From positions 1-43,169 of the forward strand of contig JAMWBY010000001.1 in the NCBI GenBank assembly GCA_023818745.1: a stretch of 43,169 nt of DNA, given 5' to 3'. This document shows positions 1 to 8,457 of the stretch, in pieces. The first letter of the stretch is position 1. The number at the start of each line of letters is the position of its first letter. The notes beneath the pieces are model-generated. The model ran no database searches and was not told the DNA's origin. It was given only the letters and a program-made list of their open reading frames with translations. The position numbers were made by a program, and so were the translations under genes. The stretch is from Candidatus Omnitrophota bacterium. GTDB taxonomy: Bacteria; Ratteibacteria; UBA8468; B48-G9; JAFGKM01.

Positions 1-893
1 TCTACCAAATCCATAATCCTGAATCAATTTTGCAATCACAATATTCATCCCATTTATTCTTGCTCCATGGTCAATATCAAATTTCCCAGGTCCACCAAGT
101 ATTATTCCGTCATTATATCCTTGACTATTTATATGCATATGAACAAGCATTTTATTATCAATCTCTTCAACTGTATCATAAATATGGTCAAGTCCAATCA
201 TTTCAGAATGTCCAAATTCCTTATTAACACCTTTTTTTTCTATTTTTATTCCATAATCCTCATTTAATTTCTTCCAAAATAAAATAGCACTTGCAACTGT
301 TGGAATTAACATACAAGGATGTCCCTCATTTGGTTTCGGTTCAATTGCAAAATAAAATTCTCCATCTTTTTTTCCTCATATTTACAAAGATTAACAATAC
401 TTTCTTTCAAATTTTCATACATTTTCTTTATAAAAGGAGTTGCAATATCATATCCCCATGAACCATTCCATAAAACAAATGTTGGCTCTTTATCATCTAA
501 AAAAACATCTTTCATCTCATAACCAACATCAACTGTTTTTATTCCGAATTCTTCTGCCTTTTTTCTTTCATCAGGGTTTAAAGAAGCAATACCTCCATAA
601 GCAAAATGAGAATGTGCTCCCGGAGTAATTAAAGCAAGATAAATATTTTCCTCTTTCATAATATCAACAACCTCTTTAACATTTTGCTCATTTATTTCTG
701 TATCATAATGTAATTTAATTCCTATAATAATATTTTCAGGTAATCTTGGTTTAATTTTTTTTGCAACAAGTTTCACAAAATCAACCGTAGTAAATTTATC
801 AGAACTCCAAGAGGGTCTTATATTTGAAGGGACAAAACCACCTTTTCCAGGATTAAATGTCCATCTACAAATTGAATGATATGATTTTATCAT
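1..893 (-). pseudogene. Xylose-isomerase-like sugar isomerase, frameshifted, 3' end beyond window
   Basis: The intact reading frame (306-893) encodes a TIM-barrel N-terminal part ending in a run typical of this family (MYENLKESIVNLCKYEEKK) and then drifts into a nonsense tail. Shifting frame by one base at the A7 tract (T7 on the plus strand, 367-373) restores a well-conserved continuation to the left edge: IEPKPNEGHP, then KEFGHSEMIGLD, then HINSQGYNDG and GGPGKFDIDHGAR. These Glu, His and Asp residues match the metal-binding residues expected in xylose-isomerase-type ketol isomerases. One extra A would give a continuous gene. It is therefore either a real one-base deletion or a homopolymer error in the assembly. 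The gene lies 21 bases downstream of 6-phosphogluconate dehydrogenase on the same strand, so the pair is likely co-transcribed. The sugar substrate (xylose, rhamnose or other) cannot be told from sequence. Confidence 0.8.
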
Positions 894-914
894 TTTTTCA
901 ATTACCTCTAAACT

Positions 915-2411
915 TTATTTTGTTATTTCTTTTTCAGGTCTTCCTTCAACAAGCCATTCTGTATGAAATTCTCTCTCTTTTCCATCTTCTGTTTTTAAAA
1001 CTTCAGGATTATTAATTGATTTGATTTTAAAATATCCATGAGCACCAAAGTAGTCCCTTTGCAATGCACTCACCTGGGCTGAAAACATAACTGGACTTGT
1101 GATTTGTAAAATATAATCATAAGAATTTGCAAAAGATGGAACAGGAACTCCTGCTTTATGGGAAATTTCAATAAACTTAGCAAGTTTTTTAATATTTTTT
1201 GTTATAAATTCAGAAAAATTTTTATCAACAAGTAGATTTGGCAGATCAGGATTTTCTCTATATGCATTTGTTATTTCATCAAGGAATTGTGCCCTTATAA
1301 TACATCCTGCACGCCATATTTTTGCAATTTCGCCAAGTTTTAAATTCCATTTATAAAATTCACTCGCAGATTTTAAAAGAGCAAGTCCTTGAGCATAAGA
1401 TGAAATTTTGGCAATATAAAGAGCATCATGCGCAACTTTAATTATGTTTTTCTTTGAACCTTTAAATTCTTCTTTAATATCCAATTTTAACATAGAAGAA
1501 ACTTTTAATCTGATATCTTTATCTTGAGACATTTCTCTTGAAAAAACAGCAGATGCAATTGTAGGAACTGGAACAAGCAATTCAAGAGCACTTTGAACTG
1601 TCCAAGTCCCTGTTCCTTTCATTCTTGTTATATCTGCAACAATATCCACAAGATATTCATTCAGGTTTTCTTTATGTTTTTCCTTCATTAAATCACCTGT
1701 AATCTGAATTAAATAACTTCTCAGTATATCATTTTCTCCATTCCACTGGCTCATTATTTCTGCTATTTCTCCTGAACTCATACCAAATCCATTTTTGAAA
1801 AACCAACAACATTCACCAATTAACTGCATATCTCCATATTCAATTCCATTATGAACCATTTTTACATAGTGCCCGGCTCCATCTGGACCTATATAAGTAA
1901 CACATGGTTGGCCATCATATGCTTTTGCAGATATTTTTTTAAACATTTCTTCAACAAGTTTATAGGCCTCAAATTGTCCTCCTGGCATAATAGCAGGTCC
2001 TTTCAAAGCACCTTCTTCTCCTCCAGAAACACCAGTTCCTATAAATAAAATTCCTTTTTCTGAAAGTTGGTTACTTCTTCTTATTGTATCCTTGAAAAAT
2101 GAGTTTCCACCATCTATAATTAAATCGCCTTTGTCAAGAATTGGAACAAGTTTTGATATAAAATCATCTACTGGTTGTCCTTCTTTTACCATAAGCATAA
2201 TTTTTCTTGGCCTTTCAAGATTTGCAACAAAATCAGAAATTTCATAAGTTGGTATTATGTTTTTCCCTTTGCCTTGTGTTTCTACAAATGCCTTAGTTTT
2301 TTCTCCTGTCCTATTAAATACAACAACTGTATACCCATTCCTTTCAAAATTAAGTGCAAGATTCCTACCCATAACCTCCATTCCAATTATTCCAATATCT
2401 CCTTTTTTCAT
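915..2411 (-). CDS. gnd: 6-phosphogluconate dehydrogenase, decarboxylating
   Basis: Cytosolic enzyme of the oxidative pentose phosphate pathway that oxidises and decarboxylates 6-phosphogluconate to ribulose 5-phosphate with NAD(P)+. The N-terminal Rossmann motif (IGIIGMEVMGRNLALNF, residues 7-23) matches the family's GLAVMGRNL box. It is followed by the substrate-binding IIDGGNSFFKDT and GTGVSGGEEGA motifs and the catalytic Lys/Asn block HYVKMVHNGIEYGDM. The C-terminal all-helical domain ends with RDYFGAHGY, as in other Gnd proteins. At 498 residues it is slightly longer than the common 468, with an acidic extension at the C-terminus. A strong AAGGAGG ribosome binding site sits 5 bases before the ATG. 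Confidence in the function is high; cofactor preference is not determined. Confidence 0.96.
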   Translation of the reverse strand: MKKGDIGIIGMEVMGRNLALNFERNGYTVVVFNRTGEKTKAFVETQGKGKNIIPTYEISDFVANLERPRKIMLMVKEGQPVDDFISKLVPILDKGDLIIDGGNSFFKDTIRRSNQLSEKGILFIGTGVSGGEEGALKGPAIMPGGQFEAYKLVEEMFKKISAKAYDGQPCVTYIGPDGAGHYVKMVHNGIEYGDMQLIGECCWFFKNGFGMSSGEIAEIMSQWNGENDILRSYLIQITGDLMKEKHKENLNEYLVDIVADITRMKGTGTWTVQSALELLVPVPTIASAVFSREMSQDKDIRLKVSSMLKLDIKEEFKGSKKNIIKVAHDALYIAKISSYAQGLALLKSASEFYKWNLKLGEIAKIWRAGCIIRAQFLDEITNAYRENPDLPNLLVDKNFSEFITKNIKKLAKFIEISHKAGVPVPSFANSYDYILQITSPVMFSAQVSALQRDYFGAHGYFKIKSINNPEVLKTEDGKEREFHTEWLVEGRPEKEITK

Positions 2412-2475
2412 CTTGCCTCCTTTTTATATCGGATTTAAAATTCAAAGATTTTTAAAAGAAAACTTTTACAATTTT

Positions 2476-2504
2476 ATTGTATATCAAATACCTGAAAAAA
2501 GCAA
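2476..2504 (-). promoter_or_regulatory. Predicted sigma70-type promoter for gnd and the downstream isomerase
   Basis: On the minus strand, TTGCTT (2499-2504) and TACAAT (2476-2481) are separated by 17 bases, about 65 bases upstream of the gnd ATG. The site lies in the 114-base gap after the glycosidase-like gene, so gnd can be transcribed independently of it. AT-rich sequence produces such matches easily, hence the moderate confidence. Confidence 0.4.
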
Positions 2505-2525
2505 TTTTAAAACATTTTTCTATTT

Positions 2526-4499
2526 TTAAAAATCTATTACAAGAAATGACATATATGGAATTCTAAATTTGCTTTTCCATATATTGTTAGTTACTTTTAA
2601 AACCCTTCCAGGAATTGGTTTTTCAAGAGGTTTAAGAAGGGTTATTATTTTAGGGGTTTTTTTATAATCTATATTTACAAAAGCAGGGTCCGGACAGCCA
2701 TTTAATATACATAATATCTCTTCTTTCCCTTTTTTGAAAAACATAGGTATTAGATACGAACTTCCTGATACCAAAGGAAAAGGAATTTGATTTTTGTAGA
2801 GAAATTTAATAATCTTATGAGCCATAGTTTGTCTAAAGAAGTTAAAATCAGAAGGAACAACTATACCTACTCTTCCTCCTTTATTATTCTCATAGAGAGT
2901 AATTCCAGGACCTATAACTTTTTTTTCAGGTGTAATAACTTCTGTCCATACAATTGTTTCTTTAAATGGTTTAAATACATTAAATTTGGGAAGCAGGTTT
3001 ACACTGCAGTAAATATCCTCTCTTACTCCACTTTCACTATTTTTAACAACTTCAAGCGAATAATTTGATTCTTCCCTTGTAAGTGTCTGCTTATACTTAA
3101 CTCCTATATATTTTTCAAATCCTCTTTTACACAGTATTTTTGCACTCTCACCATCAAGTAGAAGTCCACTTTTTAACATTTTAAAAATTTCATTATCATC
3201 AAAACTCCAAGCATTATTTCCAAAGATAGCATTGACTTTCTGAATTTCTGAGCAGGCAGGAATACCATAAGATAGGAGAAATTTCCATGTAAAGGAAGGG
3301 TCTACAACGAGTTCAGCAAAACTTTTCCCTTCAACAGTTTCCACCTTTTCTGCTGCATTTTCTTTCCATGGAATACCCACACCATAAAGTGAATATTCGT
3401 TAGAAAACTTATCACATATCCATGAAAGTGAATTATAACTGTTACTTAATAATTCACCAATATTTTTTTCTTCATTTGGAGTGTTACCAACAAAAGGAAA
3501 AAGATTTAATAAAAGCGCGTCAGAACCAAAAAACATAGCTAATGCCATTTCTGACCAAGTTTGAGTATCTGACTTGCTCCATGTAGTATAAGGAAAATTT
3601 TCTATCTCTGGTTCTACTTCACAATAAATTGGTCTAAGTTGTTTCTGAATATCAAGCATCATAATAGAATAAATTTTATTCCTACCAAGATCTTCCTGAT
3701 AAGGAGCAAAGTGAGGTCTGTGAACAACCTTATTATTTATTGTAAGGGATTCAAAAAGTTCATGCCATCTTCTACCTTCAATACTATGAAGTGAAGGATG
3801 AGAACTCATAAGTCCTAATTTTGTTTTCCCTTTGGAACTTTTTTCCACAGCATTTCTAATATTTCTGGCAACATCTAATTGTATTTCTCTCCATATTTCT
3901 AACCATATTTTTCGCCAAGGATGGGGCTTACCAGGTTGTAAAATCTTTTTTACTATATCTTTTCTTGAAACTTTCTTTCCTATTTTTTCAGAGAATTTTT
4001 TAAGGATTTGATTTTCAAAACCACCACCCCATGTAAGAGGAGCATGATTGTGATACCGGAAATCATCTTCAATCCAAATTGTATTAAACCCCAATTTTGC
4101 AAATCTACTGTAAAGATTACAAATATACTTTTTCCAGTTTTTATCGGCAAAAGAAGCAGTAGCATTACTTACCTCTCCATAGGGAGAAACCATTGGTTTA
4201 AATCTTCTATCCGTAGGAAATTTTCTTCCTCTGTCACAGTGAAGAACGGTCATCCATGGATTTAAACTTACCTTTATTCCTTTTTTTTCAATTATTTCTT
4301 TTGCTGTTTTGATTGTTTCAAACCATAAATTCTCTTCTTTTTCTGAAAGAAGCCCGTTATTCCATTCCTCTCCAGCAAAAAATAGAACCACTTCTTCTAT
4401 TCTATGTTTAATACAAAATTCTGTCAGTATTTCTGCATCTTTCTTAACATTTATTCCTGGAATTATTTGAAATCGCAAATGATATTTTACCTTTTTCAT
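2526..4499 (-). CDS. Large predicted glycosidase-like TIM-barrel protein, family not recognised
   Basis: A 657-residue soluble protein with no signal peptide. The first half looks like an alternating beta/alpha barrel of the type seen in glycoside hydrolases: RIEEVVLFFAGEEWNN near residue 35, KVSLNPWMTVLH near 77, GFNTIWIEDDFRYHNHAPL near 140, and a Trp/Asp-rich stretch TTWSKSDTQTWSEMALAMFFG near 310. The acidic WIEDDFR strand end is a plausible active-site position. The middle (YGIPACSEIQKVNAIFG) resembles a glutamine-amidotransferase-like or beta-galactosidase trimerisation-like domain, and a beta-rich tail follows. Function is inferred from overall architecture and from its place between pentose-phosphate enzymes and a LacI-controlled glycosidase operon; I cannot assign a CAZy family. 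The upstream promoter suggests leaderless translation, and no Shine-Dalgarno sequence is seen. Confidence 0.6.
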   Translation of the reverse strand: MKKVKYHLRFQIIPGINVKKDAEILTEFCIKHRIEEVVLFFAGEEWNNGLLSEKEENLWFETIKTAKEIIEKKGIKVSLNPWMTVLHCDRGRKFPTDRRFKPMVSPYGEVSNATASFADKNWKKYICNLYSRFAKLGFNTIWIEDDFRYHNHAPLTWGGGFENQILKKFSEKIGKKVSRKDIVKKILQPGKPHPWRKIWLEIWREIQLDVARNIRNAVEKSSKGKTKLGLMSSHPSLHSIEGRRWHELFESLTINNKVVHRPHFAPYQEDLGRNKIYSIMMLDIQKQLRPIYCEVEPEIENFPYTTWSKSDTQTWSEMALAMFFGSDALLLNLFPFVGNTPNEEKNIGELLSNSYNSLSWICDKFSNEYSLYGVGIPWKENAAEKVETVEGKSFAELVVDPSFTWKFLLSYGIPACSEIQKVNAIFGNNAWSFDDNEIFKMLKSGLLLDGESAKILCKRGFEKYIGVKYKQTLTREESNYSLEVVKNSESGVREDIYCSVNLLPKFNVFKPFKETIVWTEVITPEKKVIGPGITLYENNKGGRVGIVVPSDFNFFRQTMAHKIIKFLYKNQIPFPLVSGSSYLIPMFFKKGKEEILCILNGCPDPAFVNIDYKKTPKIITLLKPLEKPIPGRVLKVTNNIWKSKFRIPYMSFLVIDF

Positions 4500-4508
4500 A
4501 ATTTTTTT

Positions 4509-4537
4509 ATTTTAAAAATTATTATTATTTCTGTCAA
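4509..4537 (-). promoter_or_regulatory. Consensus promoter giving a probably leaderless mRNA
   Basis: On the minus strand, a perfect TTGACA (4532-4537) and TAAAAT (4509-4514) are spaced 17 bases apart. Only 9 bases separate the -10 box from the ATG at 4499. Transcription starting about 7 bases after the -10 box would begin at or next to the start codon, leaving no room for a ribosome binding site. Confidence 0.7.
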
Positions 4538-4593
4538 TCATTATTGTTTTTTTCATGTAAATCATATGAAAAACTGATAACAAAAATTTTCAC

Positions 4594-4623
4594 TTGACAA
4601 AATTAAAATATATGCTTTATAAT
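4594..4623 (+). promoter_or_regulatory. Consensus promoter of the LacI/pseudopilin/glycosidase operon
   Basis: TTGACA (4594-4599) and TATAAT (4618-4623) are both perfect, with an 18-base spacer. Predicted initiation near 4630 falls at the left edge of the inverted repeat at 4631-4646, a layout expected for autorepression by the LacI-type protein encoded directly downstream. Confidence 0.75.
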
Positions 4624-4630
4624 AATAAAG

Positions 4631-4646
4631 CGGTTAATATAAACCG
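4631..4646. promoter_or_regulatory. Predicted operator: CGGTT-N6-AACCG inverted repeat
   Basis: A perfect 5-bp inverted repeat with a 6-bp spacer covers the predicted transcription start and the short leader, 6 bases before the ATG of the LacI-type regulator. Its position and symmetry suggest the binding site of that regulator. It lacks the central CG of classical LacI/PurR operators, so it would be a divergent site. It lies about 95 bp from the divergent glycosidase-like promoter and might influence both. Confidence 0.6.
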
Positions 4647-4652
4647 TTTAAA

Positions 4653-5663
4653 ATGGAAAAAATAACGATAAAAGATATTGCAAAAAAAGCAGGTGTCTCT
4701 CCAGCAGTAGTATCTATTGTATTAAATAATAAAAGAAACACAAAAATATTTGTAAGTGAAGAAAAAAGAAAAAGAATACTTGAAATTGCAAAAAGAGAAA
4801 AATACACTCCAAACAAATATGCAAAAGCACTTGCTACAGGAAGGACAAATACGATAGGAATAATAATTCAACATCTTGAACCTTATACTTCATATTTATT
4901 GGAAAATTTACAGAAATATGCTTTAAAGAAAGATTATGAACTGATGCTTTATCTTATAGAAGATAAAATTGAAAAGGAAAAAGAAATTTTTGAAAAGATT
5001 GCATATGGAACTACAGATGGTTTGATAATTACACATTTTCTAAGTAATCCAGAAGAATATTTAAATTATGCAAAATTATATAAAATAAAAATTGTAACTA
5101 TTACTCCACCTATTGATGATTTACCCTGTGTATATTTTGATGAAAAAATTGCGGGAGAAATATCTGCTAAATATTTAATAAAAACAGGTTGCAAAAGGTT
5201 ATGTGTTGCGGGTGGATATAAGGATTCTGAAAGGTTTAAAGGTTTTATTGAATATGCGAAAAAGTATAACATAACAGTTAATGAAATTATAGATGATAAA
5301 GTTAGAGGATATTTTGAAGATGGATTTGAAATTGCAAAAAGGATATTAAATTTGAAAAAATTACCAGATGGGATTTTTGCATTTAATGATACAATTGCTG
5401 GAGTTATTATTTCAGAATTTAACAAAAGAGGAATAAAAATTCCAGATGAAGTTTCAATTATAGGATGTGATAATACTCAACTTTGTTACTATACTACTCC
5501 AAATCTAACCAGTATAGAGATAAAAACAAAAGAAAGAGCAAAGATTGCGATTGATATGATTATAGACATAATAAATGGCAAAGAAATAAAAATGAAACAG
5601 ATTATTTTAAAACCAGAGTTAGTTATTAGAAATTCAACAAGAAAAAAGGAGGTGATATTATGA
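4653..5663 (+). CDS. LacI-family transcriptional regulator
   Basis: A 336-residue repressor-type protein. Residues 3-22 form the classical LacI helix-turn-helix (TIKDIAKKAGVSPAVVSIVL), followed by the hinge helix region (YTPNKYAKALATGRTNTIGI). A periplasmic-binding-protein-like ligand domain covers residues 60-330, with the characteristic FAFNDTIAGVIISEFNKRG and IIGCDNTQLCYYTTPNLTSIE stretches. The ligand is unknown, but the operon it heads (pseudopilin, two exported proteins) and the divergent glycosidase suggest a sugar or oligosaccharide. The leader is only about 23 bases and has no Shine-Dalgarno sequence. The stop overlaps the next gene's start (ATGA), so downstream translation is coupled. 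Confidence 0.93.
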   Translation: MEKITIKDIAKKAGVSPAVVSIVLNNKRNTKIFVSEEKRKRILEIAKREKYTPNKYAKALATGRTNTIGIIIQHLEPYTSYLLENLQKYALKKDYELMLYLIEDKIEKEKEIFEKIAYGTTDGLIITHFLSNPEEYLNYAKLYKIKIVTITPPIDDLPCVYFDEKIAGEISAKYLIKTGCKRLCVAGGYKDSERFKGFIEYAKKYNITVNEIIDDKVRGYFEDGFEIAKRILNLKKLPDGIFAFNDTIAGVIISEFNKRGIKIPDEVSIIGCDNTQLCYYTTPNLTSIEIKTKERAKIAIDMIIDIINGKEIKMKQIILKPELVIRNSTRKKEVIL

Positions 5664-6301
5664 AAAGGAAAGGTTTTACGTTAATTGAGTTGCTTGTGGT
5701 AGTGGCGATAATTGCGATTTTAGCAGCGATGTTACTTCCAGCACTTTCTAAAGCAAGAGAAAGGGCAAGACAGGCGGTATGTATGAGCAACTTAAAACAA
5801 ATAGGTCTTACTCTTCTAATGTATGTAGAGGATTACGATGGTTATTTACCAACTGCAAGAGTAGGAACGACTTCTAATACTTGGTTTTCTTTAATATCCA
5901 AAATCACAATTATATGGGTAGGTTATACAACATGGTATCCTAAAGAGCCAGCAATTCCTTTTTATTTCTGGAGATGTCCTTCTGCAATAAAAATAAAAGG
6001 AGAAACATTTGATTGGTATCCTTTTTATAAAGTGAGTTATACATGGAATAGTATGGCAAATTATAAAAAATTAAATAGAAACCCAAATCCTTCAAAATCA
6101 CCTATAGTTTATGATGGGAAATCTTTATATGGAACAGGTTATTATGGATATTCAGACCTCAGAAATTATGCATCACCGAAGAGACACCTTGAAGGAATGA
6201 ATTTACTTTTTCTTGATGGACATGTTGAATGGTATCCAGATAACCTATGGCCAAGAACAGGAAGCGGAAGTAGATACGCTGGTTTTATATGGACATGGTA
6301 A
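5660..6301 (+). CDS. Type IV pseudopilin-like protein with H-X-DG C-terminus
   Basis: A 213-residue protein with a textbook prepilin leader: MKRKG before the cleavage point, then FTLIELLVVVAIIAILAAML with Glu at mature position 5. This is the substrate of a prepilin peptidase and would be assembled into a type II secretion or type IV pilus-like fibre. The body has SKARERARQAVCMSNLKQIG and a C-terminal LLFLDGHVEWYP, the 'H-X9-DG' arrangement found in the large pseudopilin families of Planctomycetes, Lentisphaerae and Omnitrophota. An AAAGGAGGTGA ribosome binding site lies inside the end of the LacI-type gene, and the ATGA overlap makes the two genes translationally coupled. Its exact role is unknown; the context suggests surface presentation or secretion of the glycosidase products downstream. 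Confidence 0.9.
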   Translation: MKRKGFTLIELLVVVAIIAILAAMLLPALSKARERARQAVCMSNLKQIGLTLLMYVEDYDGYLPTARVGTTSNTWFSLISKITIIWVGYTTWYPKEPAIPFYFWRCPSAIKIKGETFDWYPFYKVSYTWNSMANYKKLNRNPNPSKSPIVYDGKSLYGTGYYGYSDLRNYASPKRHLEGMNLLFLDGHVEWYPDNLWPRTGSGSRYAGFIWTW

Positions 6302-6324
6302 AAATATATTAAAAAAGGAGGGTT

Positions 6325-8457
6325 ATGAAGAGAAAATTTTTGATTTTTTTGAATTTATTTGTGATTAATTTATTTTCAGAAAACTATTATATAAGTAATA
6401 AATTGAACAATAAGTTTATTTTAAAGCCAAGCGAAGAGAAAAGCATTTTGTTTACTTATGATAAAAAAATTACTGGTTCAAAGATTTTACTGTGGATAAA
6501 AGGAAGAATTATGACAGATAGGGAAGGATTTGGTGAATATTGTTTAAGTTTAAAGGTGAATGACAAGGAATTGGAAAAGTTTATAAATAAAGGACAAATA
6601 TTAAAAAATATTGCTTTCCCTGAGGATAACATTTATTTTTATTTGCCCGAAAAAAAAGTATTTTTTCTAAAATATGATTCTGATTATTTACCATACAATT
6701 CTTCTTTTTTGAATGACCCATATAATTGTTCATTTTTTTTAGCAAATGCAAATACAAAATGGAATAAATATGAATTTATAAATTATTACTATGCTTATGT
6801 TTTTGATATAACCGATATTGTAAACCAAGGGAAAAATACCATTTATTTGAAAAATTTAGGTCTTCAATATCCTATAGAATTAGAATATCAGATTAAAGAA
6901 TTAAGTCACCCTATTATCTTATATTCTCATGAACCTGACAGATTGATCTTTCCTCATACTTTTCCTTCTTTTGAGGACTTAAAAGAGAATCTTCATCTAA
7001 CAGGAAAAGGAACTACAGGGACATTTGTTCCACTTGTTTTGTCAATAAAAAATTTAGAAGAGAAAGATATTAAATTTGAAATAAATGTAGATGATTTGAT
7101 TAATGAAAAACAGAAAAATTTAAAAATAGATAAAGAAAAAATTGAAATAAGAATTTTAAATTATACCTCAATAAAAACATCAAGAAATTTTGAATTTATT
7201 GATAATGAAAAAATTTTATATCCAGATAAACTTGAACCTTCTAAATTTATAGATTTATTAAATAAACAAACGAAAACAGTATGGATAAATATAAATATTC
7301 CAGATGATATACCTTATGGCACATTTAAAGGAAAATTAAATTTAAAGTCAGAGAAGCACAATTTTGATATTCCAGTAATTGTTGATGTTTTACCTTTTAA
7401 ACTTTCTAAAATAGAAATTATGTGGGGTTTATGGGTTAATAATTTGCCAGGGAAATTTGATGAATTAACAAGTAAGAGAATACAGGATTTAAAAAATCAT
7501 GGGATTAATTCAGTTACAATGGACCCTTGGACATGTCCTGTTAAAATTAGCAAAGAGGGAGAAAATATAAAAATTGACTTAACAGGACTTGAAATGGCAA
7601 TGGATTTATATAGTAAAAATAATATAAATACAAATGGTCCTATTCCATATGGAGTTTTGAGTCCAATTTTTGATCAAATAAAAACTATTTCTCAAAGCGA
7701 AATAGGCGAAGAAAATTATTTTAAAGTTGCAGAACAGGTTTTTAAAAAAATTATGGAAATTTCTAAAAAATATAAAATTGACCTTTATTTCCATCCAATA
7801 GATGAACCAGATGTCCATCCAAATACTATTGAAAGTTTTGAAAAAATATGTAAATTAATTAAAAAAATAGAAGGAACAAAAGTATGGAGTAATAACACTC
7901 CTTCTGGAATGAAAAAATATATAAATTTAGTTGATGTAAATTGTTCCCCTTTATATCCTCTATTAGATGCCTATAGTGGACATAACTTTCAAAATTTTTT
8001 CTTTCCTAATTGGGGTATTATAGACAAGGATTGGATGAAAGAAAATGTAAAGCATACATATATTCAGGTAAGAAGTAAGACTCCTTACTCAAATAGATTA
8101 TATTATGGTTTTATGGCTTGGTATTTAAATCTTAATTCAATCTGGGGTTTTGCTTATTACTGGAATGTAAAAGAAGGTTGGTATGTTGCATATCCAGTTT
8201 TAAATAAAGATGGAGAAATTTGGTCAACAGTGGGATGGGAAATGCTTAGGGAAGGAATTTATGACTTTAAATATTTGAAAACCCTTGAAGAGTTATTAAA
8301 AATTAAATATGGGGATAAAGAAGCAAGAAACTACATAATGAAAAATATACTTCCACCTTTTGAAAAATTAAAGAATTTTTCCAATGAGGATTTTTGGAAT
8401 TTGCGAGAAAAAATAATAGATGAGATAATTAAACTGGTAAAAAAGGAGGGCAAATGA
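6325..8457 (+). CDS. Exported glycosidase-like protein with DUF4091 C-terminal domain
   Basis: A 710-residue protein with an N-terminal signal peptide (MKRKFLIFLNLFVINLFS). The N-terminal 330 residues are beta-rich and carbohydrate-binding-like. Residues 360-690 form a TIM-barrel-like domain with HGINSVTMDPWTCP, the acidic HPIDEPDVHPNTIESFEKIC (DEP motif near 493) and the DUF4091 signature near the end (MAWYLNLNSIWGFAYYW, then MLREGIYDFKYLKTLEELL). DUF4091 proteins are regarded as predicted glycoside hydrolases; the substrate is unknown. The AAGGAGG ribosome binding site is good, and the stop overlaps the next ATG (ATGA). It is the likely catalytic member of the LacI-controlled operon. Confidence 0.85.
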   Translation: MKRKFLIFLNLFVINLFSENYYISNKLNNKFILKPSEEKSILFTYDKKITGSKILLWIKGRIMTDREGFGEYCLSLKVNDKELEKFINKGQILKNIAFPEDNIYFYLPEKKVFFLKYDSDYLPYNSSFLNDPYNCSFFLANANTKWNKYEFINYYYAYVFDITDIVNQGKNTIYLKNLGLQYPIELEYQIKELSHPIILYSHEPDRLIFPHTFPSFEDLKENLHLTGKGTTGTFVPLVLSIKNLEEKDIKFEINVDDLINEKQKNLKIDKEKIEIRILNYTSIKTSRNFEFIDNEKILYPDKLEPSKFIDLLNKQTKTVWININIPDDIPYGTFKGKLNLKSEKHNFDIPVIVDVLPFKLSKIEIMWGLWVNNLPGKFDELTSKRIQDLKNHGINSVTMDPWTCPVKISKEGENIKIDLTGLEMAMDLYSKNNINTNGPIPYGVLSPIFDQIKTISQSEIGEENYFKVAEQVFKKIMEISKKYKIDLYFHPIDEPDVHPNTIESFEKICKLIKKIEGTKVWSNNTPSGMKKYINLVDVNCSPLYPLLDAYSGHNFQNFFFPNWGIIDKDWMKENVKHTYIQVRSKTPYSNRLYYGFMAWYLNLNSIWGFAYYWNVKEGWYVAYPVLNKDGEIWSTVGWEMLREGIYDFKYLKTLEELLKIKYGDKEARNYIMKNILPPFEKLKNFSNEDFWNLREKIIDEIIKLVKKEGK

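Noticed and set aside
4500..4652. A riboswitch or structured leader in the divergent region upstream of the LacI-type gene
   Set aside because: The predicted leaders are 0-25 bases long on both sides, too short for an aptamer; the only structure is the operator-like repeat.
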